Source: Rhodoplanes sp963712435 (GTDB lineage: Bacteria; Pseudomonadota; Alphaproteobacteria; Rhizobiales; Xanthobacteraceae). From it: a stretch of 64,000 nt of DNA. Below are positions 26,514 through 35,455 of the stretch, one piece after another (position 1 is the first letter of the stretch; each line of letters starts with the position of its first letter). The translations under genes were made by a program, and so were the position numbers. The notes under the pieces were generated by a model. The model was not told the DNA's origin. It did no database searches and saw only the letters and a list, made by a program, of their open reading frames with translations. Where the stretch lies: NCBI GenBank assembly GCA_963712435.1, contig CAVQIB010000021.1, forward strand, positions 124,001 to 188,000. The letters are read 5' to 3'.

Positions 26514-26613
26514 GGGGGCGGGAATTCTCTGCGAGGACAGCGGATCAGGCGGGCGATCCTCGCCGGAAACCAATCCCCCTTCAGCTTATGCCCGCGGCTC
26601 GCCGCGGCAGGGG

Positions 26614-27192
26614 TCAGGCGGCCGACTTGACGCGGACCTTGGTCGCGATCGGCCCCGTGTCGCCGACCCCTTCGACATAATAAATCTCGTCTCCCCGGGA
26701 GAGCGAATCGAAGTCGCCGGAGAGCACGCTGTTGCGGTGGAAGTAGAGCAGCGCCCCTTCCGACGTGACCAGGAAGCCGAAATCCTGCTCCGCCTGCATC
26801 TCGGCGACTTGGCCGAGGCGCTGGTTGGTCGCATCGTGCAGCGGCGCCTTGGTGCGCCCATGCCGCTGGTTCTTCAGTTCGACCAGCTGGCGTTCGGCGA
26901 TGCGGAACGCCTCGTTGATCGCGTTCTGCAGGTCGGGCCGCTGGAACTTGCGCTGAAGATGCTCCGGTTCGTGGCTGACGATGAGGTCGGCGCGGCCCGG
27001 GATTCCGATCTCGATATGCACCACCGGCGGAATCGAGGCGCCATTCGCCTTGGCGCGCTTGTCCACGCGCACGCGGCAGGAAGCGATGCGATCAAAAATA
27101 CGCTCGAGCTCGGCGATATGGGCCCGGATTTCCCGCTCCGCCCACTCCGATGACTCCATATTGTGAAAGGCGATCTCGACGGGACCTTGCAT
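26614..27192 (-). CDS. HPF/RaiA ribosome hibernation-type protein with C-terminal cold-shock-like domain
   Basis: A 192-residue protein. Residues 1-100 form a sigma-54 modulation/HPF fold: VEIAFHNMESSEWAEREIRAHIAELER, CRVRVDKRAKANG, VVHIEIGIPG, LIVSHEPEH. After a basic linker (KNQRHGRTKAPLHDATNQRLG) residues 125-190 are a beta-rich segment, QDFGFLVTSEGALLYFHRNSVL...GDEIYYVEGVGDTGPIATKV. In it GFL and YFH replace the GFI and FFH RNA-binding motifs of cold-shock domains. The family binds ribosomes or RNA under stress; the second domain here is CSD-like rather than the dimerisation domain of long HPF. It is monocistronic. Confidence 0.85.
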   Translation of the reverse strand: MQGPVEIAFHNMESSEWAEREIRAHIAELERIFDRIASCRVRVDKRAKANGASIPPVVHIEIGIPGRADLIVSHEPEHLQRKFQRPDLQNAINEAFRIAERQLVELKNQRHGRTKAPLHDATNQRLGQVAEMQAEQDFGFLVTSEGALLYFHRNSVLSGDFDSLSRGDEIYYVEGVGDTGPIATKVRVKSAA

Positions 27193-27432
27193 GGATGACT
27201 CCCGGCCGATGCAACGCCTGAATATCTATGGTCTCTTCAGTCGGATTTCCAGGCCGCGCCGATCACGTCGTCCGAGGCCAACCGCTGCTCCGAAGCATTG
27301 CCGGCTGGAACGGATTGAGCCGACGCCAGATAACGCTGTCCTATGCCCGATAAGCCGCCCGTCATTGTGTCCTCCTTACCAGAGTGTCCACCGACCCAGC
27401 CTCCGGCGTGGCCCGTCGGGCGGAGCCGGCCA

Positions 27433-27466
27433 AGAAAAGGGCCACCGGGGTGTGCCCGGCGGCCCT
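27433..27466 (-). terminator. Intrinsic terminator of the CDYSL-type gene
   Basis: On the minus strand AGGGCC-g-CCGGG pairs with CCCGG-t-GGCCCT around a short loop and is followed by TTTTCTT. It begins about 26 bases after the stop of the gene at 27492. The long GC stem plus T-run is a textbook intrinsic terminator. Confidence 0.8.
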
Positions 27467-27491
27467 CATTTGAAGCGAAACGCGGGATGCG

Positions 27492-27921
27492 TCAGACGAT
27501 GACGCGCTGCCGCTTCGGCTCCTGCGCCTCGATTTCGCCCTCGGCGCCTTCCGGAACGCCCGACGCGGGCAGCTGCAGCACCGTCGCGTTCTGGCCTTCG
27601 CACAGCCGAGTCAAGGAGAACGACTTGGCCGCTCGGGAACTCGAGCGCATCATGATGCTCGTAGGGGTTGTCCATGTTGATCTGCCGGAACCGGGCGACA
27701 CGCTCGCGCAGCTTCCGAGTCGGGAAGAAGCCCAAGGCATGATCGCATTCGACGTCGCGGTCGAAGGCGAGCTCGGTGCCCGGAAGAATGCAAACCGCCA
27801 CGTTCGGCTCGCCCACCTCGGCAAAGCCGCGGGTGATGGAGTTGTTGAACTTCGTGGTCACCAGCAGATCACCCACTTTCGCGGCTCGTGTAGCCACATG
27901 CTGTAGGCTGTAGTCACACAT
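27492..27921 (-). CDS. Conserved alphaproteobacterial CDYSL-type protein, one frameshift
   Basis: The minus strand reads MCDYSLQHVATRAAKVGDLL, then VTTKFNNSITRGFAEVGEPN, VAVCILPGTELAFDRDVEC, ALGFFPTRKLRERVARFRQ and DALEFPSGQVVLL. One extra base near 27610-27613 then shifts the frame, and the other frame completes TRLCEGQNATVLQLPASGVPEGAEGEIEAQEP to the stop at 27492. Corrected length is about 142 residues. Such proteins are widespread in Hyphomicrobiales, have no signal peptide and no assigned function. A strong AGGAG ribosome binding site lies 11 bases before the ATG. The GC terminator follows. I judge the shift an error because both sides are well conserved. Confidence 0.75.
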
Positions 27922-28571
27922 CGATCGTTTCTCCTCTTGCGATGGGCAAACGGGACCGCCGCTCGAGGGCTCGCAATCCCGCGTTTCAGTCCGACCGATA
28001 ATTGAGCAAACGCGCTGCGCCAGCTGTATCGGTGCGGTCCGTAAGGTGCTCCGAGGACTGCACGGTCTCTGGGAGCCGCCTGTAAACGGAATTGCCGGGT
28101 AAGAACTCCGTTCCCTTGCAAAAAAAAAATCGGAAGCTTGCCGCAGGTTAATGAACTGCCTTTTTATAAAGCTATTCAGTGCTTTCACCTTCCTTATCGA
28201 AACAACGACATCAAAATGTCGCAGGGGAATTCCTGTTTTTTCGATGTTTTTTTGCCGCGCAAGACAAAGCGGAATTGGCCGCACCGCAGCACAAATATGG
28301 CATTGCAGCAAAGCACGCGCAGCATTGATGGTGCTGCTCGGACGCCATTTTTTGTGCGGGTTTGTGCGTCACGAATTGTTCAAACATCCGCGCGGAGTTT
28401 TCTTGGAACGATCATTCGTTCGCCGCGGCGAGCGGAACATCCGCGTTTTGACGTTTCTAGACCGGACGCGGCGAATTCGTGTCGCCGCATGTCTTCGCAA
28501 CTGCGTTACCCGGGCGAACTAGCTCGCGCCCGCCGCGTTGAACAAAGCGTCTGCATCAAGCCGGACTAGCG
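27922..28571. other. AT-rich intergenic region upstream of the Crp/Fnr gene
   Basis: A 650-base gap. Bases 28110-28420 are clearly AT-richer than the rest of the window, with a run of ten A at 28119-28128 and T-runs at 28225-28250. Open frames on the plus strand lack ribosome binding sites and recognisable motifs, so I see no gene. It probably holds the promoters of the flanking divergent genes. An untranslated RNA or a remnant of transferred DNA is possible. Confidence 0.45.
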
Positions 28572-29330
28572 ATGACTGCGGATCTCGTGAAGAGTCGCAA
28601 ATTCGACCGCAAGCCCCACGAAGCGCTGTGGCGCCATCTGGCGAGCTTTGCCCCGCTGTCCGATCAGGAAATGTCGATCATCCGACAAACGAGCGCCGCG
28701 GCGACCGAGCTCGCGGCGGGCGCCGAGTTGTATGTCGAAGGCGAAGTCTTGAGCAAGCCGGCGGCGCTCCTGTCGGGCTGGGCGTGCCGTCTGCGGGTGC
28801 TCGCCGATGGACGGCGGCAGATCTTCGATTTCCTGCTGCCCGGCGATCTGTTCGGCCATTGTACGGCGCTCAACGCGGTGGCTTCGACCTCGGCGCTGAC
28901 CTTGACGACGGTACGGGTCGCGAGCGCGGGTTGTCTCTTCGAGATGGCGGTGGAGCCGAAGCGCTTTCCCGGGCTCTCCCGCGCCTGGGCGGCGGCGCAG
29001 GCGCGTCAGGACGCCTTCCTGCTCAATCACGTGGTGCGGCTCGGCCGGCAGACCGCCTATGAACGGGTCGCTCACCTCCTGGTCGAACTCAGTCACCGTC
29101 TCGACGAGATCGGGTTCGACACCGGCACGTTCGTTCCGATGCCGCTCACGCAGGAAATGATCGCGGATGCGCTCGGCCTCAGCGTGGTTCACGTCAACCG
29201 CACGCTGAAGCAATTGCGGCGGGAACGTTTGATCGAATTGCGGGCCGCCTCGATGCGCGTGATCAAGCCCGAAGCCCTTGCGGCGATCGCCGATTTCCGC
29301 TGGCCGCAGGCGGCGCTGTCCCGTTCATAG
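28572..29330 (+). CDS. Crp/Fnr-family transcriptional regulator
   Basis: A 252-residue regulator. Residues 20-150 form a cyclic-nucleotide-binding-type barrel (FAPLSDQEMSIIRQ, LLSGWACRLRVLADGRRQIFDFLLPGDLFG). A winged helix-turn-helix follows, with MPLTQEMIADALGLSVVHVNRTLKQLRRERLIE at about 195-228; the recognition-helix spacing is typical of Crp/Fnr. There is no N-terminal cysteine cluster, so it is not an oxygen-sensing Fnr; it resembles the Crp-like regulators without cAMP-ligand arginine-serine (the usual RSA stretch is absent). It is 132 bases upstream of the ABC-transporter operon on the same strand and may regulate it, which is inference only. Confidence 0.88.
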   Translation: MTADLVKSRKFDRKPHEALWRHLASFAPLSDQEMSIIRQTSAAATELAAGAELYVEGEVLSKPAALLSGWACRLRVLADGRRQIFDFLLPGDLFGHCTALNAVASTSALTLTTVRVASAGCLFEMAVEPKRFPGLSRAWAAAQARQDAFLLNHVVRLGRQTAYERVAHLLVELSHRLDEIGFDTGTFVPMPLTQEMIADALGLSVVHVNRTLKQLRRERLIELRAASMRVIKPEALAAIADFRWPQAALSRS

Positions 29331-29462
29331 GCTTCAACGGCCATCGAGCCGACGCGCGTCGGGCAGGGCCGCGCGCCGGGTTCGCGCGGCGCGCGCGCTG
29401 CCGCTTGCGCCATCCCGGTGAAGCCTTCTACCATCCGGCCCGATTGGAACGGAGGAGTGCCG

Positions 29463-30715
29463 ATGATTTCGAACAACCGCGACGGCGTGAGCCGGCGCCG
29501 TCTCTTGGGCGGGGCCGCCGCCGCGACCGCCATCCTCGCCGCGCCGGCGATCGTGCGCGCCCAAGCGAAGGCGCTCAAGATCGCGGTCATGCTGCCGCGC
29601 TCGGGCTATCTCGCAGCCGCCGGGCAGAGCTGCCATCGCGGCGCCGCTGATCGCGCCGAAGGTTCTCGCCGACTACGGCTACCAGGTCGAGCTCATCCAC
29701 GTCGACTTCGAGACCAATGTCGACATCGCGCGCACCCAGGCCGAGCGGGCGATCGACGACGGCGCGCAGTGCATCGTCGGCGCGTTCGAATTCGGCGGCG
29801 ACGCTCGCGATCGCGCAGGTCTGCGAGCAGCGGCAGGTGCCGTTCGTGATCAACATCGCCGCGGCGCCGCAGATCACCGAGCAGGGCTACAAGTATCTGG
29901 TGCGCAATTTCCAGACCGGCGCGCAGCTCGTCACCAACGGCCTGCGGCTCATCAAGGACCTCATCGGCGGCGACCAAGGTCGAGTTCAAGACCGCGGTGT
30001 TCCTGCACGCCAACGACACGTTCGGCACCGCGCAGCGCGCAGGCGATGGACCGCATCTTCCCGGCCGCGCAGCATGCCGTTCCAGCTTGTCGAGAGTCGA
30101 TCGCCTACGATCCGAAGGCGCAGGATCTCGCCGTCGAGGTCACGCAAGATCCGCGCGATCAATCCCGATCTCGTGCTGGTGGTGACGCGCGTCGGCCGAC
30201 GCCATCAAGCTGGTGCGCGACATGGTGCGCCAGCGCTTCGAGCCGAAGGCGATCATCTCGCCCGGCTCGCCCGGCCTGTACGACGAGGAGTTCTACCAGG
30301 CGCTCGGGCCGCTCTCCGACTATCGCGATCTACAATCTGCCCTGGGCCAATCCGAAGTCGAAGATGACGCAGGCGCTGGAGGCGGCGTTCAAGGCGGCCC
30401 ATCCGAACAACCGCTTCGCCGTCGACTGCTTCAATGTCGGCTTCACCTTCGAGGCGCTGCTGATCGCCGCCGACGCGCTTCAAGCGCGCCGGCACGACCG
30501 ACGGGCCCGAGCTGATGGCGGCGATCCGCGCCGACCGACATCGCCGAGCACGTGATGATCGGCGGTCCGATCAAGTTCGACGACAAGGGCCAGAACAACA
30601 ATATCGGCTCCGCGGTCATGCAGAACCGCAACCGCACGCCGACGGTGGTGCTGCCCGAGTCGCGGCGACGATGACGCCGGTGCTGCCGATGCCGCCGTGG
30701 CAGGGGCGGACGTGA
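29463..30715 (+). CDS. Branched-chain-amino-acid-type ABC transporter substrate-binding protein, many frameshifts
   Basis: Starts MISNNRDGVSRRRLLGGAAA, a twin-arginine-type signal (SRRRLL) with cleavage near IVRAQA. Reading across about a dozen base shifts gives a type I periplasmic binding protein: LKIAVMLPRSGYLAAAGQSC, VELIHVDFETNVDIARTQAE, INIAAAPQITEQGYKYLVRN, VFLHANDTFGTAQR, SIAYDPKAQDLAVEV, INPDLVLVVTR, EPKAIISPGSPGLYDEEFYQ and the tail VLPMPPWQGRT. It would capture a small organic ligand for the permeases downstream. The ligand (amino acid, urea or aromatic acid) is not evident. Most shifts are a single added C or G between intact codons, near 29647, 29800, 29970, 30037, 30068, 30147, 30191, 30324 and 30480. 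GGAGGAGTGCCG precedes the ATG. Confidence 0.8.
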
Positions 30716-31032
30716 GACCGGCGCCCGCCCGCGACGATCGTCGAATCGCGGCGGTTGACGACGCGACGGCGGTGAGCGCTGGCGCACGGTTCATCGCCCG
30801 ATGATCCGTCCCCCGCGCAAGCGCAGGCTGTCTGGTTGACGCCGGGATGCTCCGAAGAGGAGCATCCCGCGTTCCAGGGCTCCAAGGCTTCTGGATCAGC
30901 GCACTCTCGGATGACGACGGGCGTGCCGGCCGAGGTTGCGCTGCCGCGTCGATCTGAGGTACCCGTTCGGTTCCTTGTCATCCGGCGGCGGCTCGCATCG
31001 CCGCTCCGGTGACGCCCCCATGCATAAGCGCG
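30716..31032. other. Intergenic spacer with hairpin inside the ABC operon
   Basis: This 317-base spacer between binding protein and permease genes holds a perfect 10-base hairpin at 30844-30868 (GGGATGCTCC, five-base loop, GGAGCATCCC) within a sequence related to the ccgcgcaagcg/actggatc type of dispersed repeat. No gene seen. Such hairpins can stabilise or end the upstream mRNA, giving more binding protein than permease. Confidence 0.5.
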
Positions 31033-31908
31033 ATGTGGTCGATCTATCTCAACGTCGTCATCCAGGGCGTGCTGACCGGGCTCGTCTACGGCCTGATGGC
31101 GCTCGGGCTGTCGGTGATCTTCGGCGTCGTGCGGGTCGTCAACTTCGCCCATGGCGAGTTCGCGGTGATGGCGATGTATGCCGCCTTCATCCTGTTCAAG
31201 GCGCTTCGGCGCTCGATCCGCTTGATCGCCATGGCGCCGATCGCGCTCGCGTTCTTCGTCGTCGGCTATGCGCTGCAGGCGGCGCTGATCAATCCCTTCG
31301 TCGAGCCGGCCCGAGCATGAGCAGTTCATCCTGCTGGTCGGCCTCGCCATCATCATCGTCAACGGGCTGCTGATGATCTTCGGGCCCGATGCGCAGCCGG
31401 CCAATCTGCCGTATTCGTTCGACAGCTATCTGATCGGCGTCGCTCATCATCGACAAGGTGCGGATCTATGCGGCGGTCGCCGCGGTCGTGGTTGCGGCCG
31501 CGCTGTTCGCGTTCTTCCGCCACACCCGCACCGGCACGGCGATCCGCGCCTGCGCCGACAATCTCATCGGCGCCGCCGTGGTCGGCCTCGACGTCAAGCG
31601 CCTCTATGCGCTCACCTTCGGCCTCGGGCTCGCCTGCGTCGGCGCGGCCGGCGCCCTGATGGTGACGATCGCCGACGCGACGCCCGAGCCTCGGTCCCGC
31701 CTACACGCTGCTCGCCTTCACCATCGTCATCATCGGCGGGCTCGGCTCGATGGCGGGCGCGCTGGTCGGCGGCGTGCTGATCGGCGTCTCCGAGGCGCTG
31801 GCCGGCTTCCTCGTCGCGCCGTCGATGAAGAGCATGTTCTCGTTCGCGCTGCTGATCGCCGTGCTGGTGTTGCGGCCGCAGGGCCTGATGGGAAAGCGGC
31901 AGGCATGA
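31033..31908 (+). CDS. LivH-type ABC transporter permease, frameshifted
   Basis: Begins MWSIYLNVVIQGVLTGLVYG and continues LMALGLSVIFGVVRVVNFAHGEF, the LivH signature, then multiple hydrophobic helices (FFVVGYALQAALINPF, FILLVGLAIIIVNGLLMIFG, YAAVAAVVVAAALFAFF). The cytoplasmic GTAIRACADNLIGAAVVGLDV EAA-type loop follows, then LAFTIVIIGGLGSMAGALVGG and LIAVLVLRPQGLMGK at the end. Corrected length is about 285 residues. Shifts occur near 31210, 31310, 31440 and 31690. Its stop overlaps the next permease start (ATGA at 31905-31908). Confidence 0.8.
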
Positions 31909-32901
31909 GGGCGCTCTGGGACGCCATGACGCGGCGCGGCAAGCTGCTGCTGGCCGTCCTCGTTGTCGCGCTCCTCGCCGCGCCGTTCGCGGCGAACCGC
32001 TATCTGCTCTCGGTGCTGACGCTGATCCTCTATTTCGTCTATGTCGGGCAGGCCTGGAACCTGATGATGGGCTATGCCGGCCAGCTCTCGCTCGGCCATG
32101 CGCTCTATGTCGGGCTCGGCGGCTATGTGGCGGCGGCCTTGTGGGTGCATTTCGGGATCGGGCCGTGGCTCGGCCTGTTCCCGGCGGTCGCGGTGGCGGC
32201 GGCGTTCGGGGCGGCGATCGGCTGGCTCGGCTTCCGCTTCGGGATCGAGGGCGTGTATTTCGCGCTGCTCACCATCGCCTTCGCCGAGTTCACCCGCATC
32301 GGCTTCGACCACATCGCCTTCACCGGCGGGGCGGGCGGCTTCTTCCTGCCGTATGAGGAAAAGCGCCTCGGCGAATGGTGGAATCTGCGCGGCGGCCAGC
32401 ATTTCTTCTATTACCTCGCCTTCGTGCTCGCCGCGGCCGGCGTCCTGATCACGGCCCTGCTCTCGCGCGCCCGGCTCGGCTACCAGTGGCTCGCGATCCG
32501 CGAGGACGAGATCGCCGCGCAAGCGCTCGGCATCGACGTGTTCCGCGCCAAGATGAAGGCTGTGCTGATCTCCTCCGGCATGACGGCGGTGGGCGGGGTG
32601 TTCTACGCGTTCTACAACAACAACCTGTTTCCCGGCGCAGGTGTTCGACATGGGCCGGTCGATCGAGCTCATTCTGGCGCCGATCGTCGGCGGGCTCGGC
32701 ACGATTTTCGGTCCGGTGATCGGCGCCTTCATCCTGACGCCGCTCGGCGAAATCCTGATCGCGGCGACCGAGCGCTTCGGCATCAACGCGCCGGGCGTCA
32801 AGGCCTTGTTCTACGGCCTCACGCTGATGATCATCATTTCGCTCGCGCCGACCGGCGTATGGCCGTGGATCGCGCGTCGTCTCGAACTCACGAAGCGATG
32901 A
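31905..32901 (+). CDS. LivM-type ABC transporter permease, one frameshift
   Basis: Starts MRALWDAMTRRGKLLLAVLV. The body has TLILYFVYVGQAWNLMMGYAG, the LivM signature GQLSLGHALYVGLGGYV, GWLGFRFGIEGVYFALLTIAF, and the coupling loop YQWLAIREDEIAAQALGIDV. An extra base near 32636 shifts the frame inside YNNNLFPG, after which FDMGRSIELILAPIVGGLGT, GPVIGAFILTPLGE and a C-terminal helix ending RRLELTKR complete it. About 331 residues and eight to ten membrane helices. It pairs with the LivH-type permease to form the membrane channel of the importer. Confidence 0.84.
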
Positions 32902-32904
32902 GCC

Positions 32905-33639
32905 GTGACGCCGCTCCTCTCGGTCTCAGGCGTCAGCAAGCGTTTCCGCGGCCTGATCGCCGTCGACAACGCGAGCTTCGATCGTCGCCGCCGGCGAAAT
33001 CTTCGCGGTGATCGGGCCGAACGGCGCCGGCAAGACGACGCTGTTCAACATGATCGCCGGCGTGCTCGCGCCCGACGAGGGCACGCATCGCCTTTCGCGG
33101 CCAGCGGATCGACGGCATGCCGGCCGACGCGGTCTGCCGGCTCGGCGTCGGCCGCACCTTCCAGATCGTGCGGCCCTTCCCGGCGCTCATCGGTCGAGGA
33201 CAATGTGGTCGTCGGCGCGCTCCTGCACCGGGCCGATGTGGCGGCGGCGCGCCGCCACGCACGCGACGTGCTCGCGCGGCTCGATCTGCTCGACAAGCGC
33301 GACCGTCGTCGCCGGGGCGCTGACGCTGCCGGATCGCAAGCGGCTCGAAGTCGCGCGCGCGCTCGCGACCGACCCCAAGCTGCTCCTGCTCGACGAGGTG
33401 ATGGCGGGCCTGCGTCCCGACCGAGACCGACCGCATGGTGGAGATTCTGCGCGGCCTCAATCGCGAGATGGGCGTGACCATCCTGCTGATCGAGCACGTG
33501 ATGCGCGCGGTGATGGCGCTCGCCGGCCGCGTGCTCGTGCTCCATCACGGCGCGCCGATCGCGCAGGGAACGCCGCGAGGAGATCGTGCGCGATCCCACG
33601 GTGATCACGTCCTATCTCGGCGCGGAGGCGGCGTTCTGA
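32905..33639 (+). CDS. LivG-type ABC transporter ATP-binding protein, frameshifted
   Basis: A GTG start at 32905 gives MTPLLSVSGVSKRFRGLIAV. Walker A is IGPNGAGKTTLFNMIAGVL after a shift near 32985; GLGVGRTFQIVRPFP-like (LGVGRTFQIVRPFP) is the Q-loop of LivG proteins; Walker B is LLLLDEVMAGLRP, and MVEILRGLNREMGVTILLIEH holds the H-loop. The final part AQGTPEEIV-DPTVITSYLGAEAAF is the LivG ending. The usual signature LSGG is replaced in this region by TLPDRKRLEVARALA, as seen in many LivG homologues. Shifts near 32985, 33088, 33190, 33303, 33420 and 33575. Stop overlaps the next ATG. Confidence 0.8.
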
Positions 33640-34351
33640 TGCTGTCCGTGCGCGACCTCGACGTGTTCTACGGCGACGCCCAGGCGCTCGACGGCGTCTC
33701 GCTTCGATGTCGCCGCAGGGCGCGCATCGTCGCGATCGTCGGCGCCAACGGCGCCGGCAAGACCTCGCTGATCCGCACCATCGCCGGCATGCGCCGGCCC
33801 GCGCGCGGGCGCATCCGTTCGATGGCGCGGAGATCGCCGGCTGGCCGAGCCATCGCGTCTGCAATCTCGGCATCGGCCAGGTGGCGGAGGGCCGCCAGAT
33901 CTTCCCGACGCTGACGGTCGCGCGAGAACCTCGAGATGGGCGCGATGCTGCCGCGCGCGCGGGCGAAAGCGCGCAGCCGCAGCTCGACCGCGTGTTCGCC
34001 CTGTTCCCGCATTCTCGCGGAGCGGCTGCGCCAGAACGGCGGGCACGCTGTCCGGCGGCGAGCAGCAGATGCTCGCGATCGGCCGCTGCCTGATGGGCGC
34101 GCCCGATCTCGTGATGTTCGACGAGCCCTCGCTCGGGCTTGCGCCGGCGATCGTGCAGGACGTGCTGCGCACGATCCGCGACCTCAACCGCGAAGGGCTC
34201 ACCTGCGTGCTGGTCGAGCAGAACGTCGCGCGTCTCGCTCAAGCTCGCCGACCGCGCCTATGTGCTGGAGAACGGCCGCGTGACGCTGTCCGGCACCGGC
34301 GCCGAGCTGTTGGCGGACGACCGCGTGCGGCAGGCCTATCTCGGGATGTGA
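33639..34351 (+). CDS. LivF-type ABC transporter ATP-binding protein, frameshifted
   Basis: Begins MLSVRDLDVFYGDAQALDGV; ATG overlaps the previous stop (TGATG). Walker A is VGANGAGKTSLIRTIAGM, the signature is TLSGGEQQMLAIGRCLM, Walker B is LVMFDEPSLGLAPAIV, and the H-loop region reads LTCVLVEQNVA. It ends RVTLSGTGAELLADDRVRQAYLGM, the LivF tail. Corrected length is about 235 residues. Base shifts occur near 33705, 33820, 33925, 34005, 34040 and 34235. With the LivG protein it powers the importer. Confidence 0.8.
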
Positions 34352-34661
34352 AGCAGCCGCGCCTTTGATCCTGTGCGACGAGGAATGCCCCCACCCGTCG
34401 CGCCGCCGCGCGAACTCCTCCCCCGCGGGCGGGAGAGGAGTGGAGGGGGGCATTGCGTTCGTGGTGACGGAACCTTTGAATCACACCTCTCCCCTTGGGG
34501 GAGAGGTCGGAGTTCCGAGCGTAGCGAGGGCTCCGGGTGAGGGGGCTACGACAGAGTCTGGTGTTTCCCTCACAAGGCTCGCCTCTCGGTTCACTCGATA
34601 TCCTCGGGCCGAGCCCGAGGACGGGCTTCCTCCCCATGGGGAGAGGTGGCCGAATAGGTGT
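34352..34661. repeat. GC-rich hairpin repeats between convergent genes
   Basis: The gap between the ABC operon and the converging FAH gene is filled by nested inverted repeats, including ACCTCTCCCC-ttg-GGGGAGAGGT at 34485-34507, the related CTCCTCCCCCGCGGGCGGGAGAGGAG near 34415-34440 and CCTCGGGCCGAGCCCGAGG near 34602-34620. The same CTCCCC/GGGGAG style occurs at 14568-14700. Likely transcription ends; no gene is present. Confidence 0.55.
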
Positions 34662-35370
34662 TTACGCCGTGGGCGGCCCGATGGTGACGGTGAGCGTCGC
34701 CGACGCCGGCGATGTCGGCGTCGAGCCGGTCGCCCGGCGCGACGGCGGCGACGCCCGCGGGCGTGCCGGTCATGATGATGTCGCCCGGCGCGAGCGCGAC
34801 CATCTCGGACAGCTTCTCGATGATCTCCGGCACGTTCCAGATGAGCTGGGACAAGTCGCCCTCCTGGCGCAGCTTGCCGTTGCAGGTGAGCGCGATCCGG
34901 CCCGCCTTCGGATGGCCGATGGCGGAGGCGGGCGCGACCGCCCCGCACGGGGCGGAGGCGTCGAACGCCTTGCCGATCTCCCATGGCCGCTTGAGTTCGC
35001 GCGAGGCCATCTGCAGGTCGCGCCGGGTGAGGTCGATGCCGACGGCGTAGCCGTAGACGAGATCGAGCGCCTGCGCGGCCTTCACATTGCGGCCGGGTCC
35101 CTTGAGCGCCACCACGAGCTCGACCTCGTGATGCAGATCCTTGGTGAGCGGCGGGTAGGGCACGGTCGCGCCGTCATGCACGATCGCATCGGCGGGCTTG
35201 GCGAAGAAGAACGGCGGCTCGCGCTCGTCCTGGCCCATCTCGCGCACATGTTCGAGATAGTTGCGCCCGACGCACCAGATGCGCCGCACCGGGAAGAGCT
35301 TGTCCGTCCCGGCGACGGAGAGCGCCGGCTGCGGGGGAGGATCGATCACATAGGTCCTGTCGGCGCTCAT
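34662..35370 (-). CDS. Fumarylacetoacetate hydrolase family protein, one frameshift at the C-terminus
   Basis: The FAH-fold hydrolase/isomerase domain is clear: LFPVRRIWCVGRNYLEHVREMG, EPPFFFAKPADAIVHDGATV, LHHEVELVVALKG with the metal-binding glutamates (E-x-E), YAVGIDLTRRDLQ, and ALAPGDIIMTGTPAGVAAV near the end. Enzymes of this group act on beta-diketo or 2-oxo acids. An extra base near 34698-34703 shifts the last 12 codons; restoring the frame gives TLTVTIGPPTA and a stop at 34662, matching the usual FAH ending with a beta strand. Corrected length is about 235 residues. It precedes a gene cluster of a bicupin and a GlcG/HbpS protein on the same strand. Confidence 0.87.
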
Positions 35371-35455
35371 GCGGTCATGTCTCGGCTATGCGTGGGCGAG
35401 TTGTCGGTTGCGCTCGGCGCTCGGGCGCGGCGGCGCGGACAGACAATCCATTTCC

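Noticed and set aside
28138..28569. Overlapping plus-strand open frames of 120-140 codons in the AT-rich gap
   Set aside because: No ribosome binding site, no GC preference at third positions, Cys- and Arg-rich peptides without motifs. Treated as non-coding.
29600..34351. Programmed frameshifting or phase variation in the ABC transporter operon
   Set aside because: Shifts occur every 30-170 bases in all five genes and do not lie in repeats or slippery heptamers, so regulated shifting cannot explain them.
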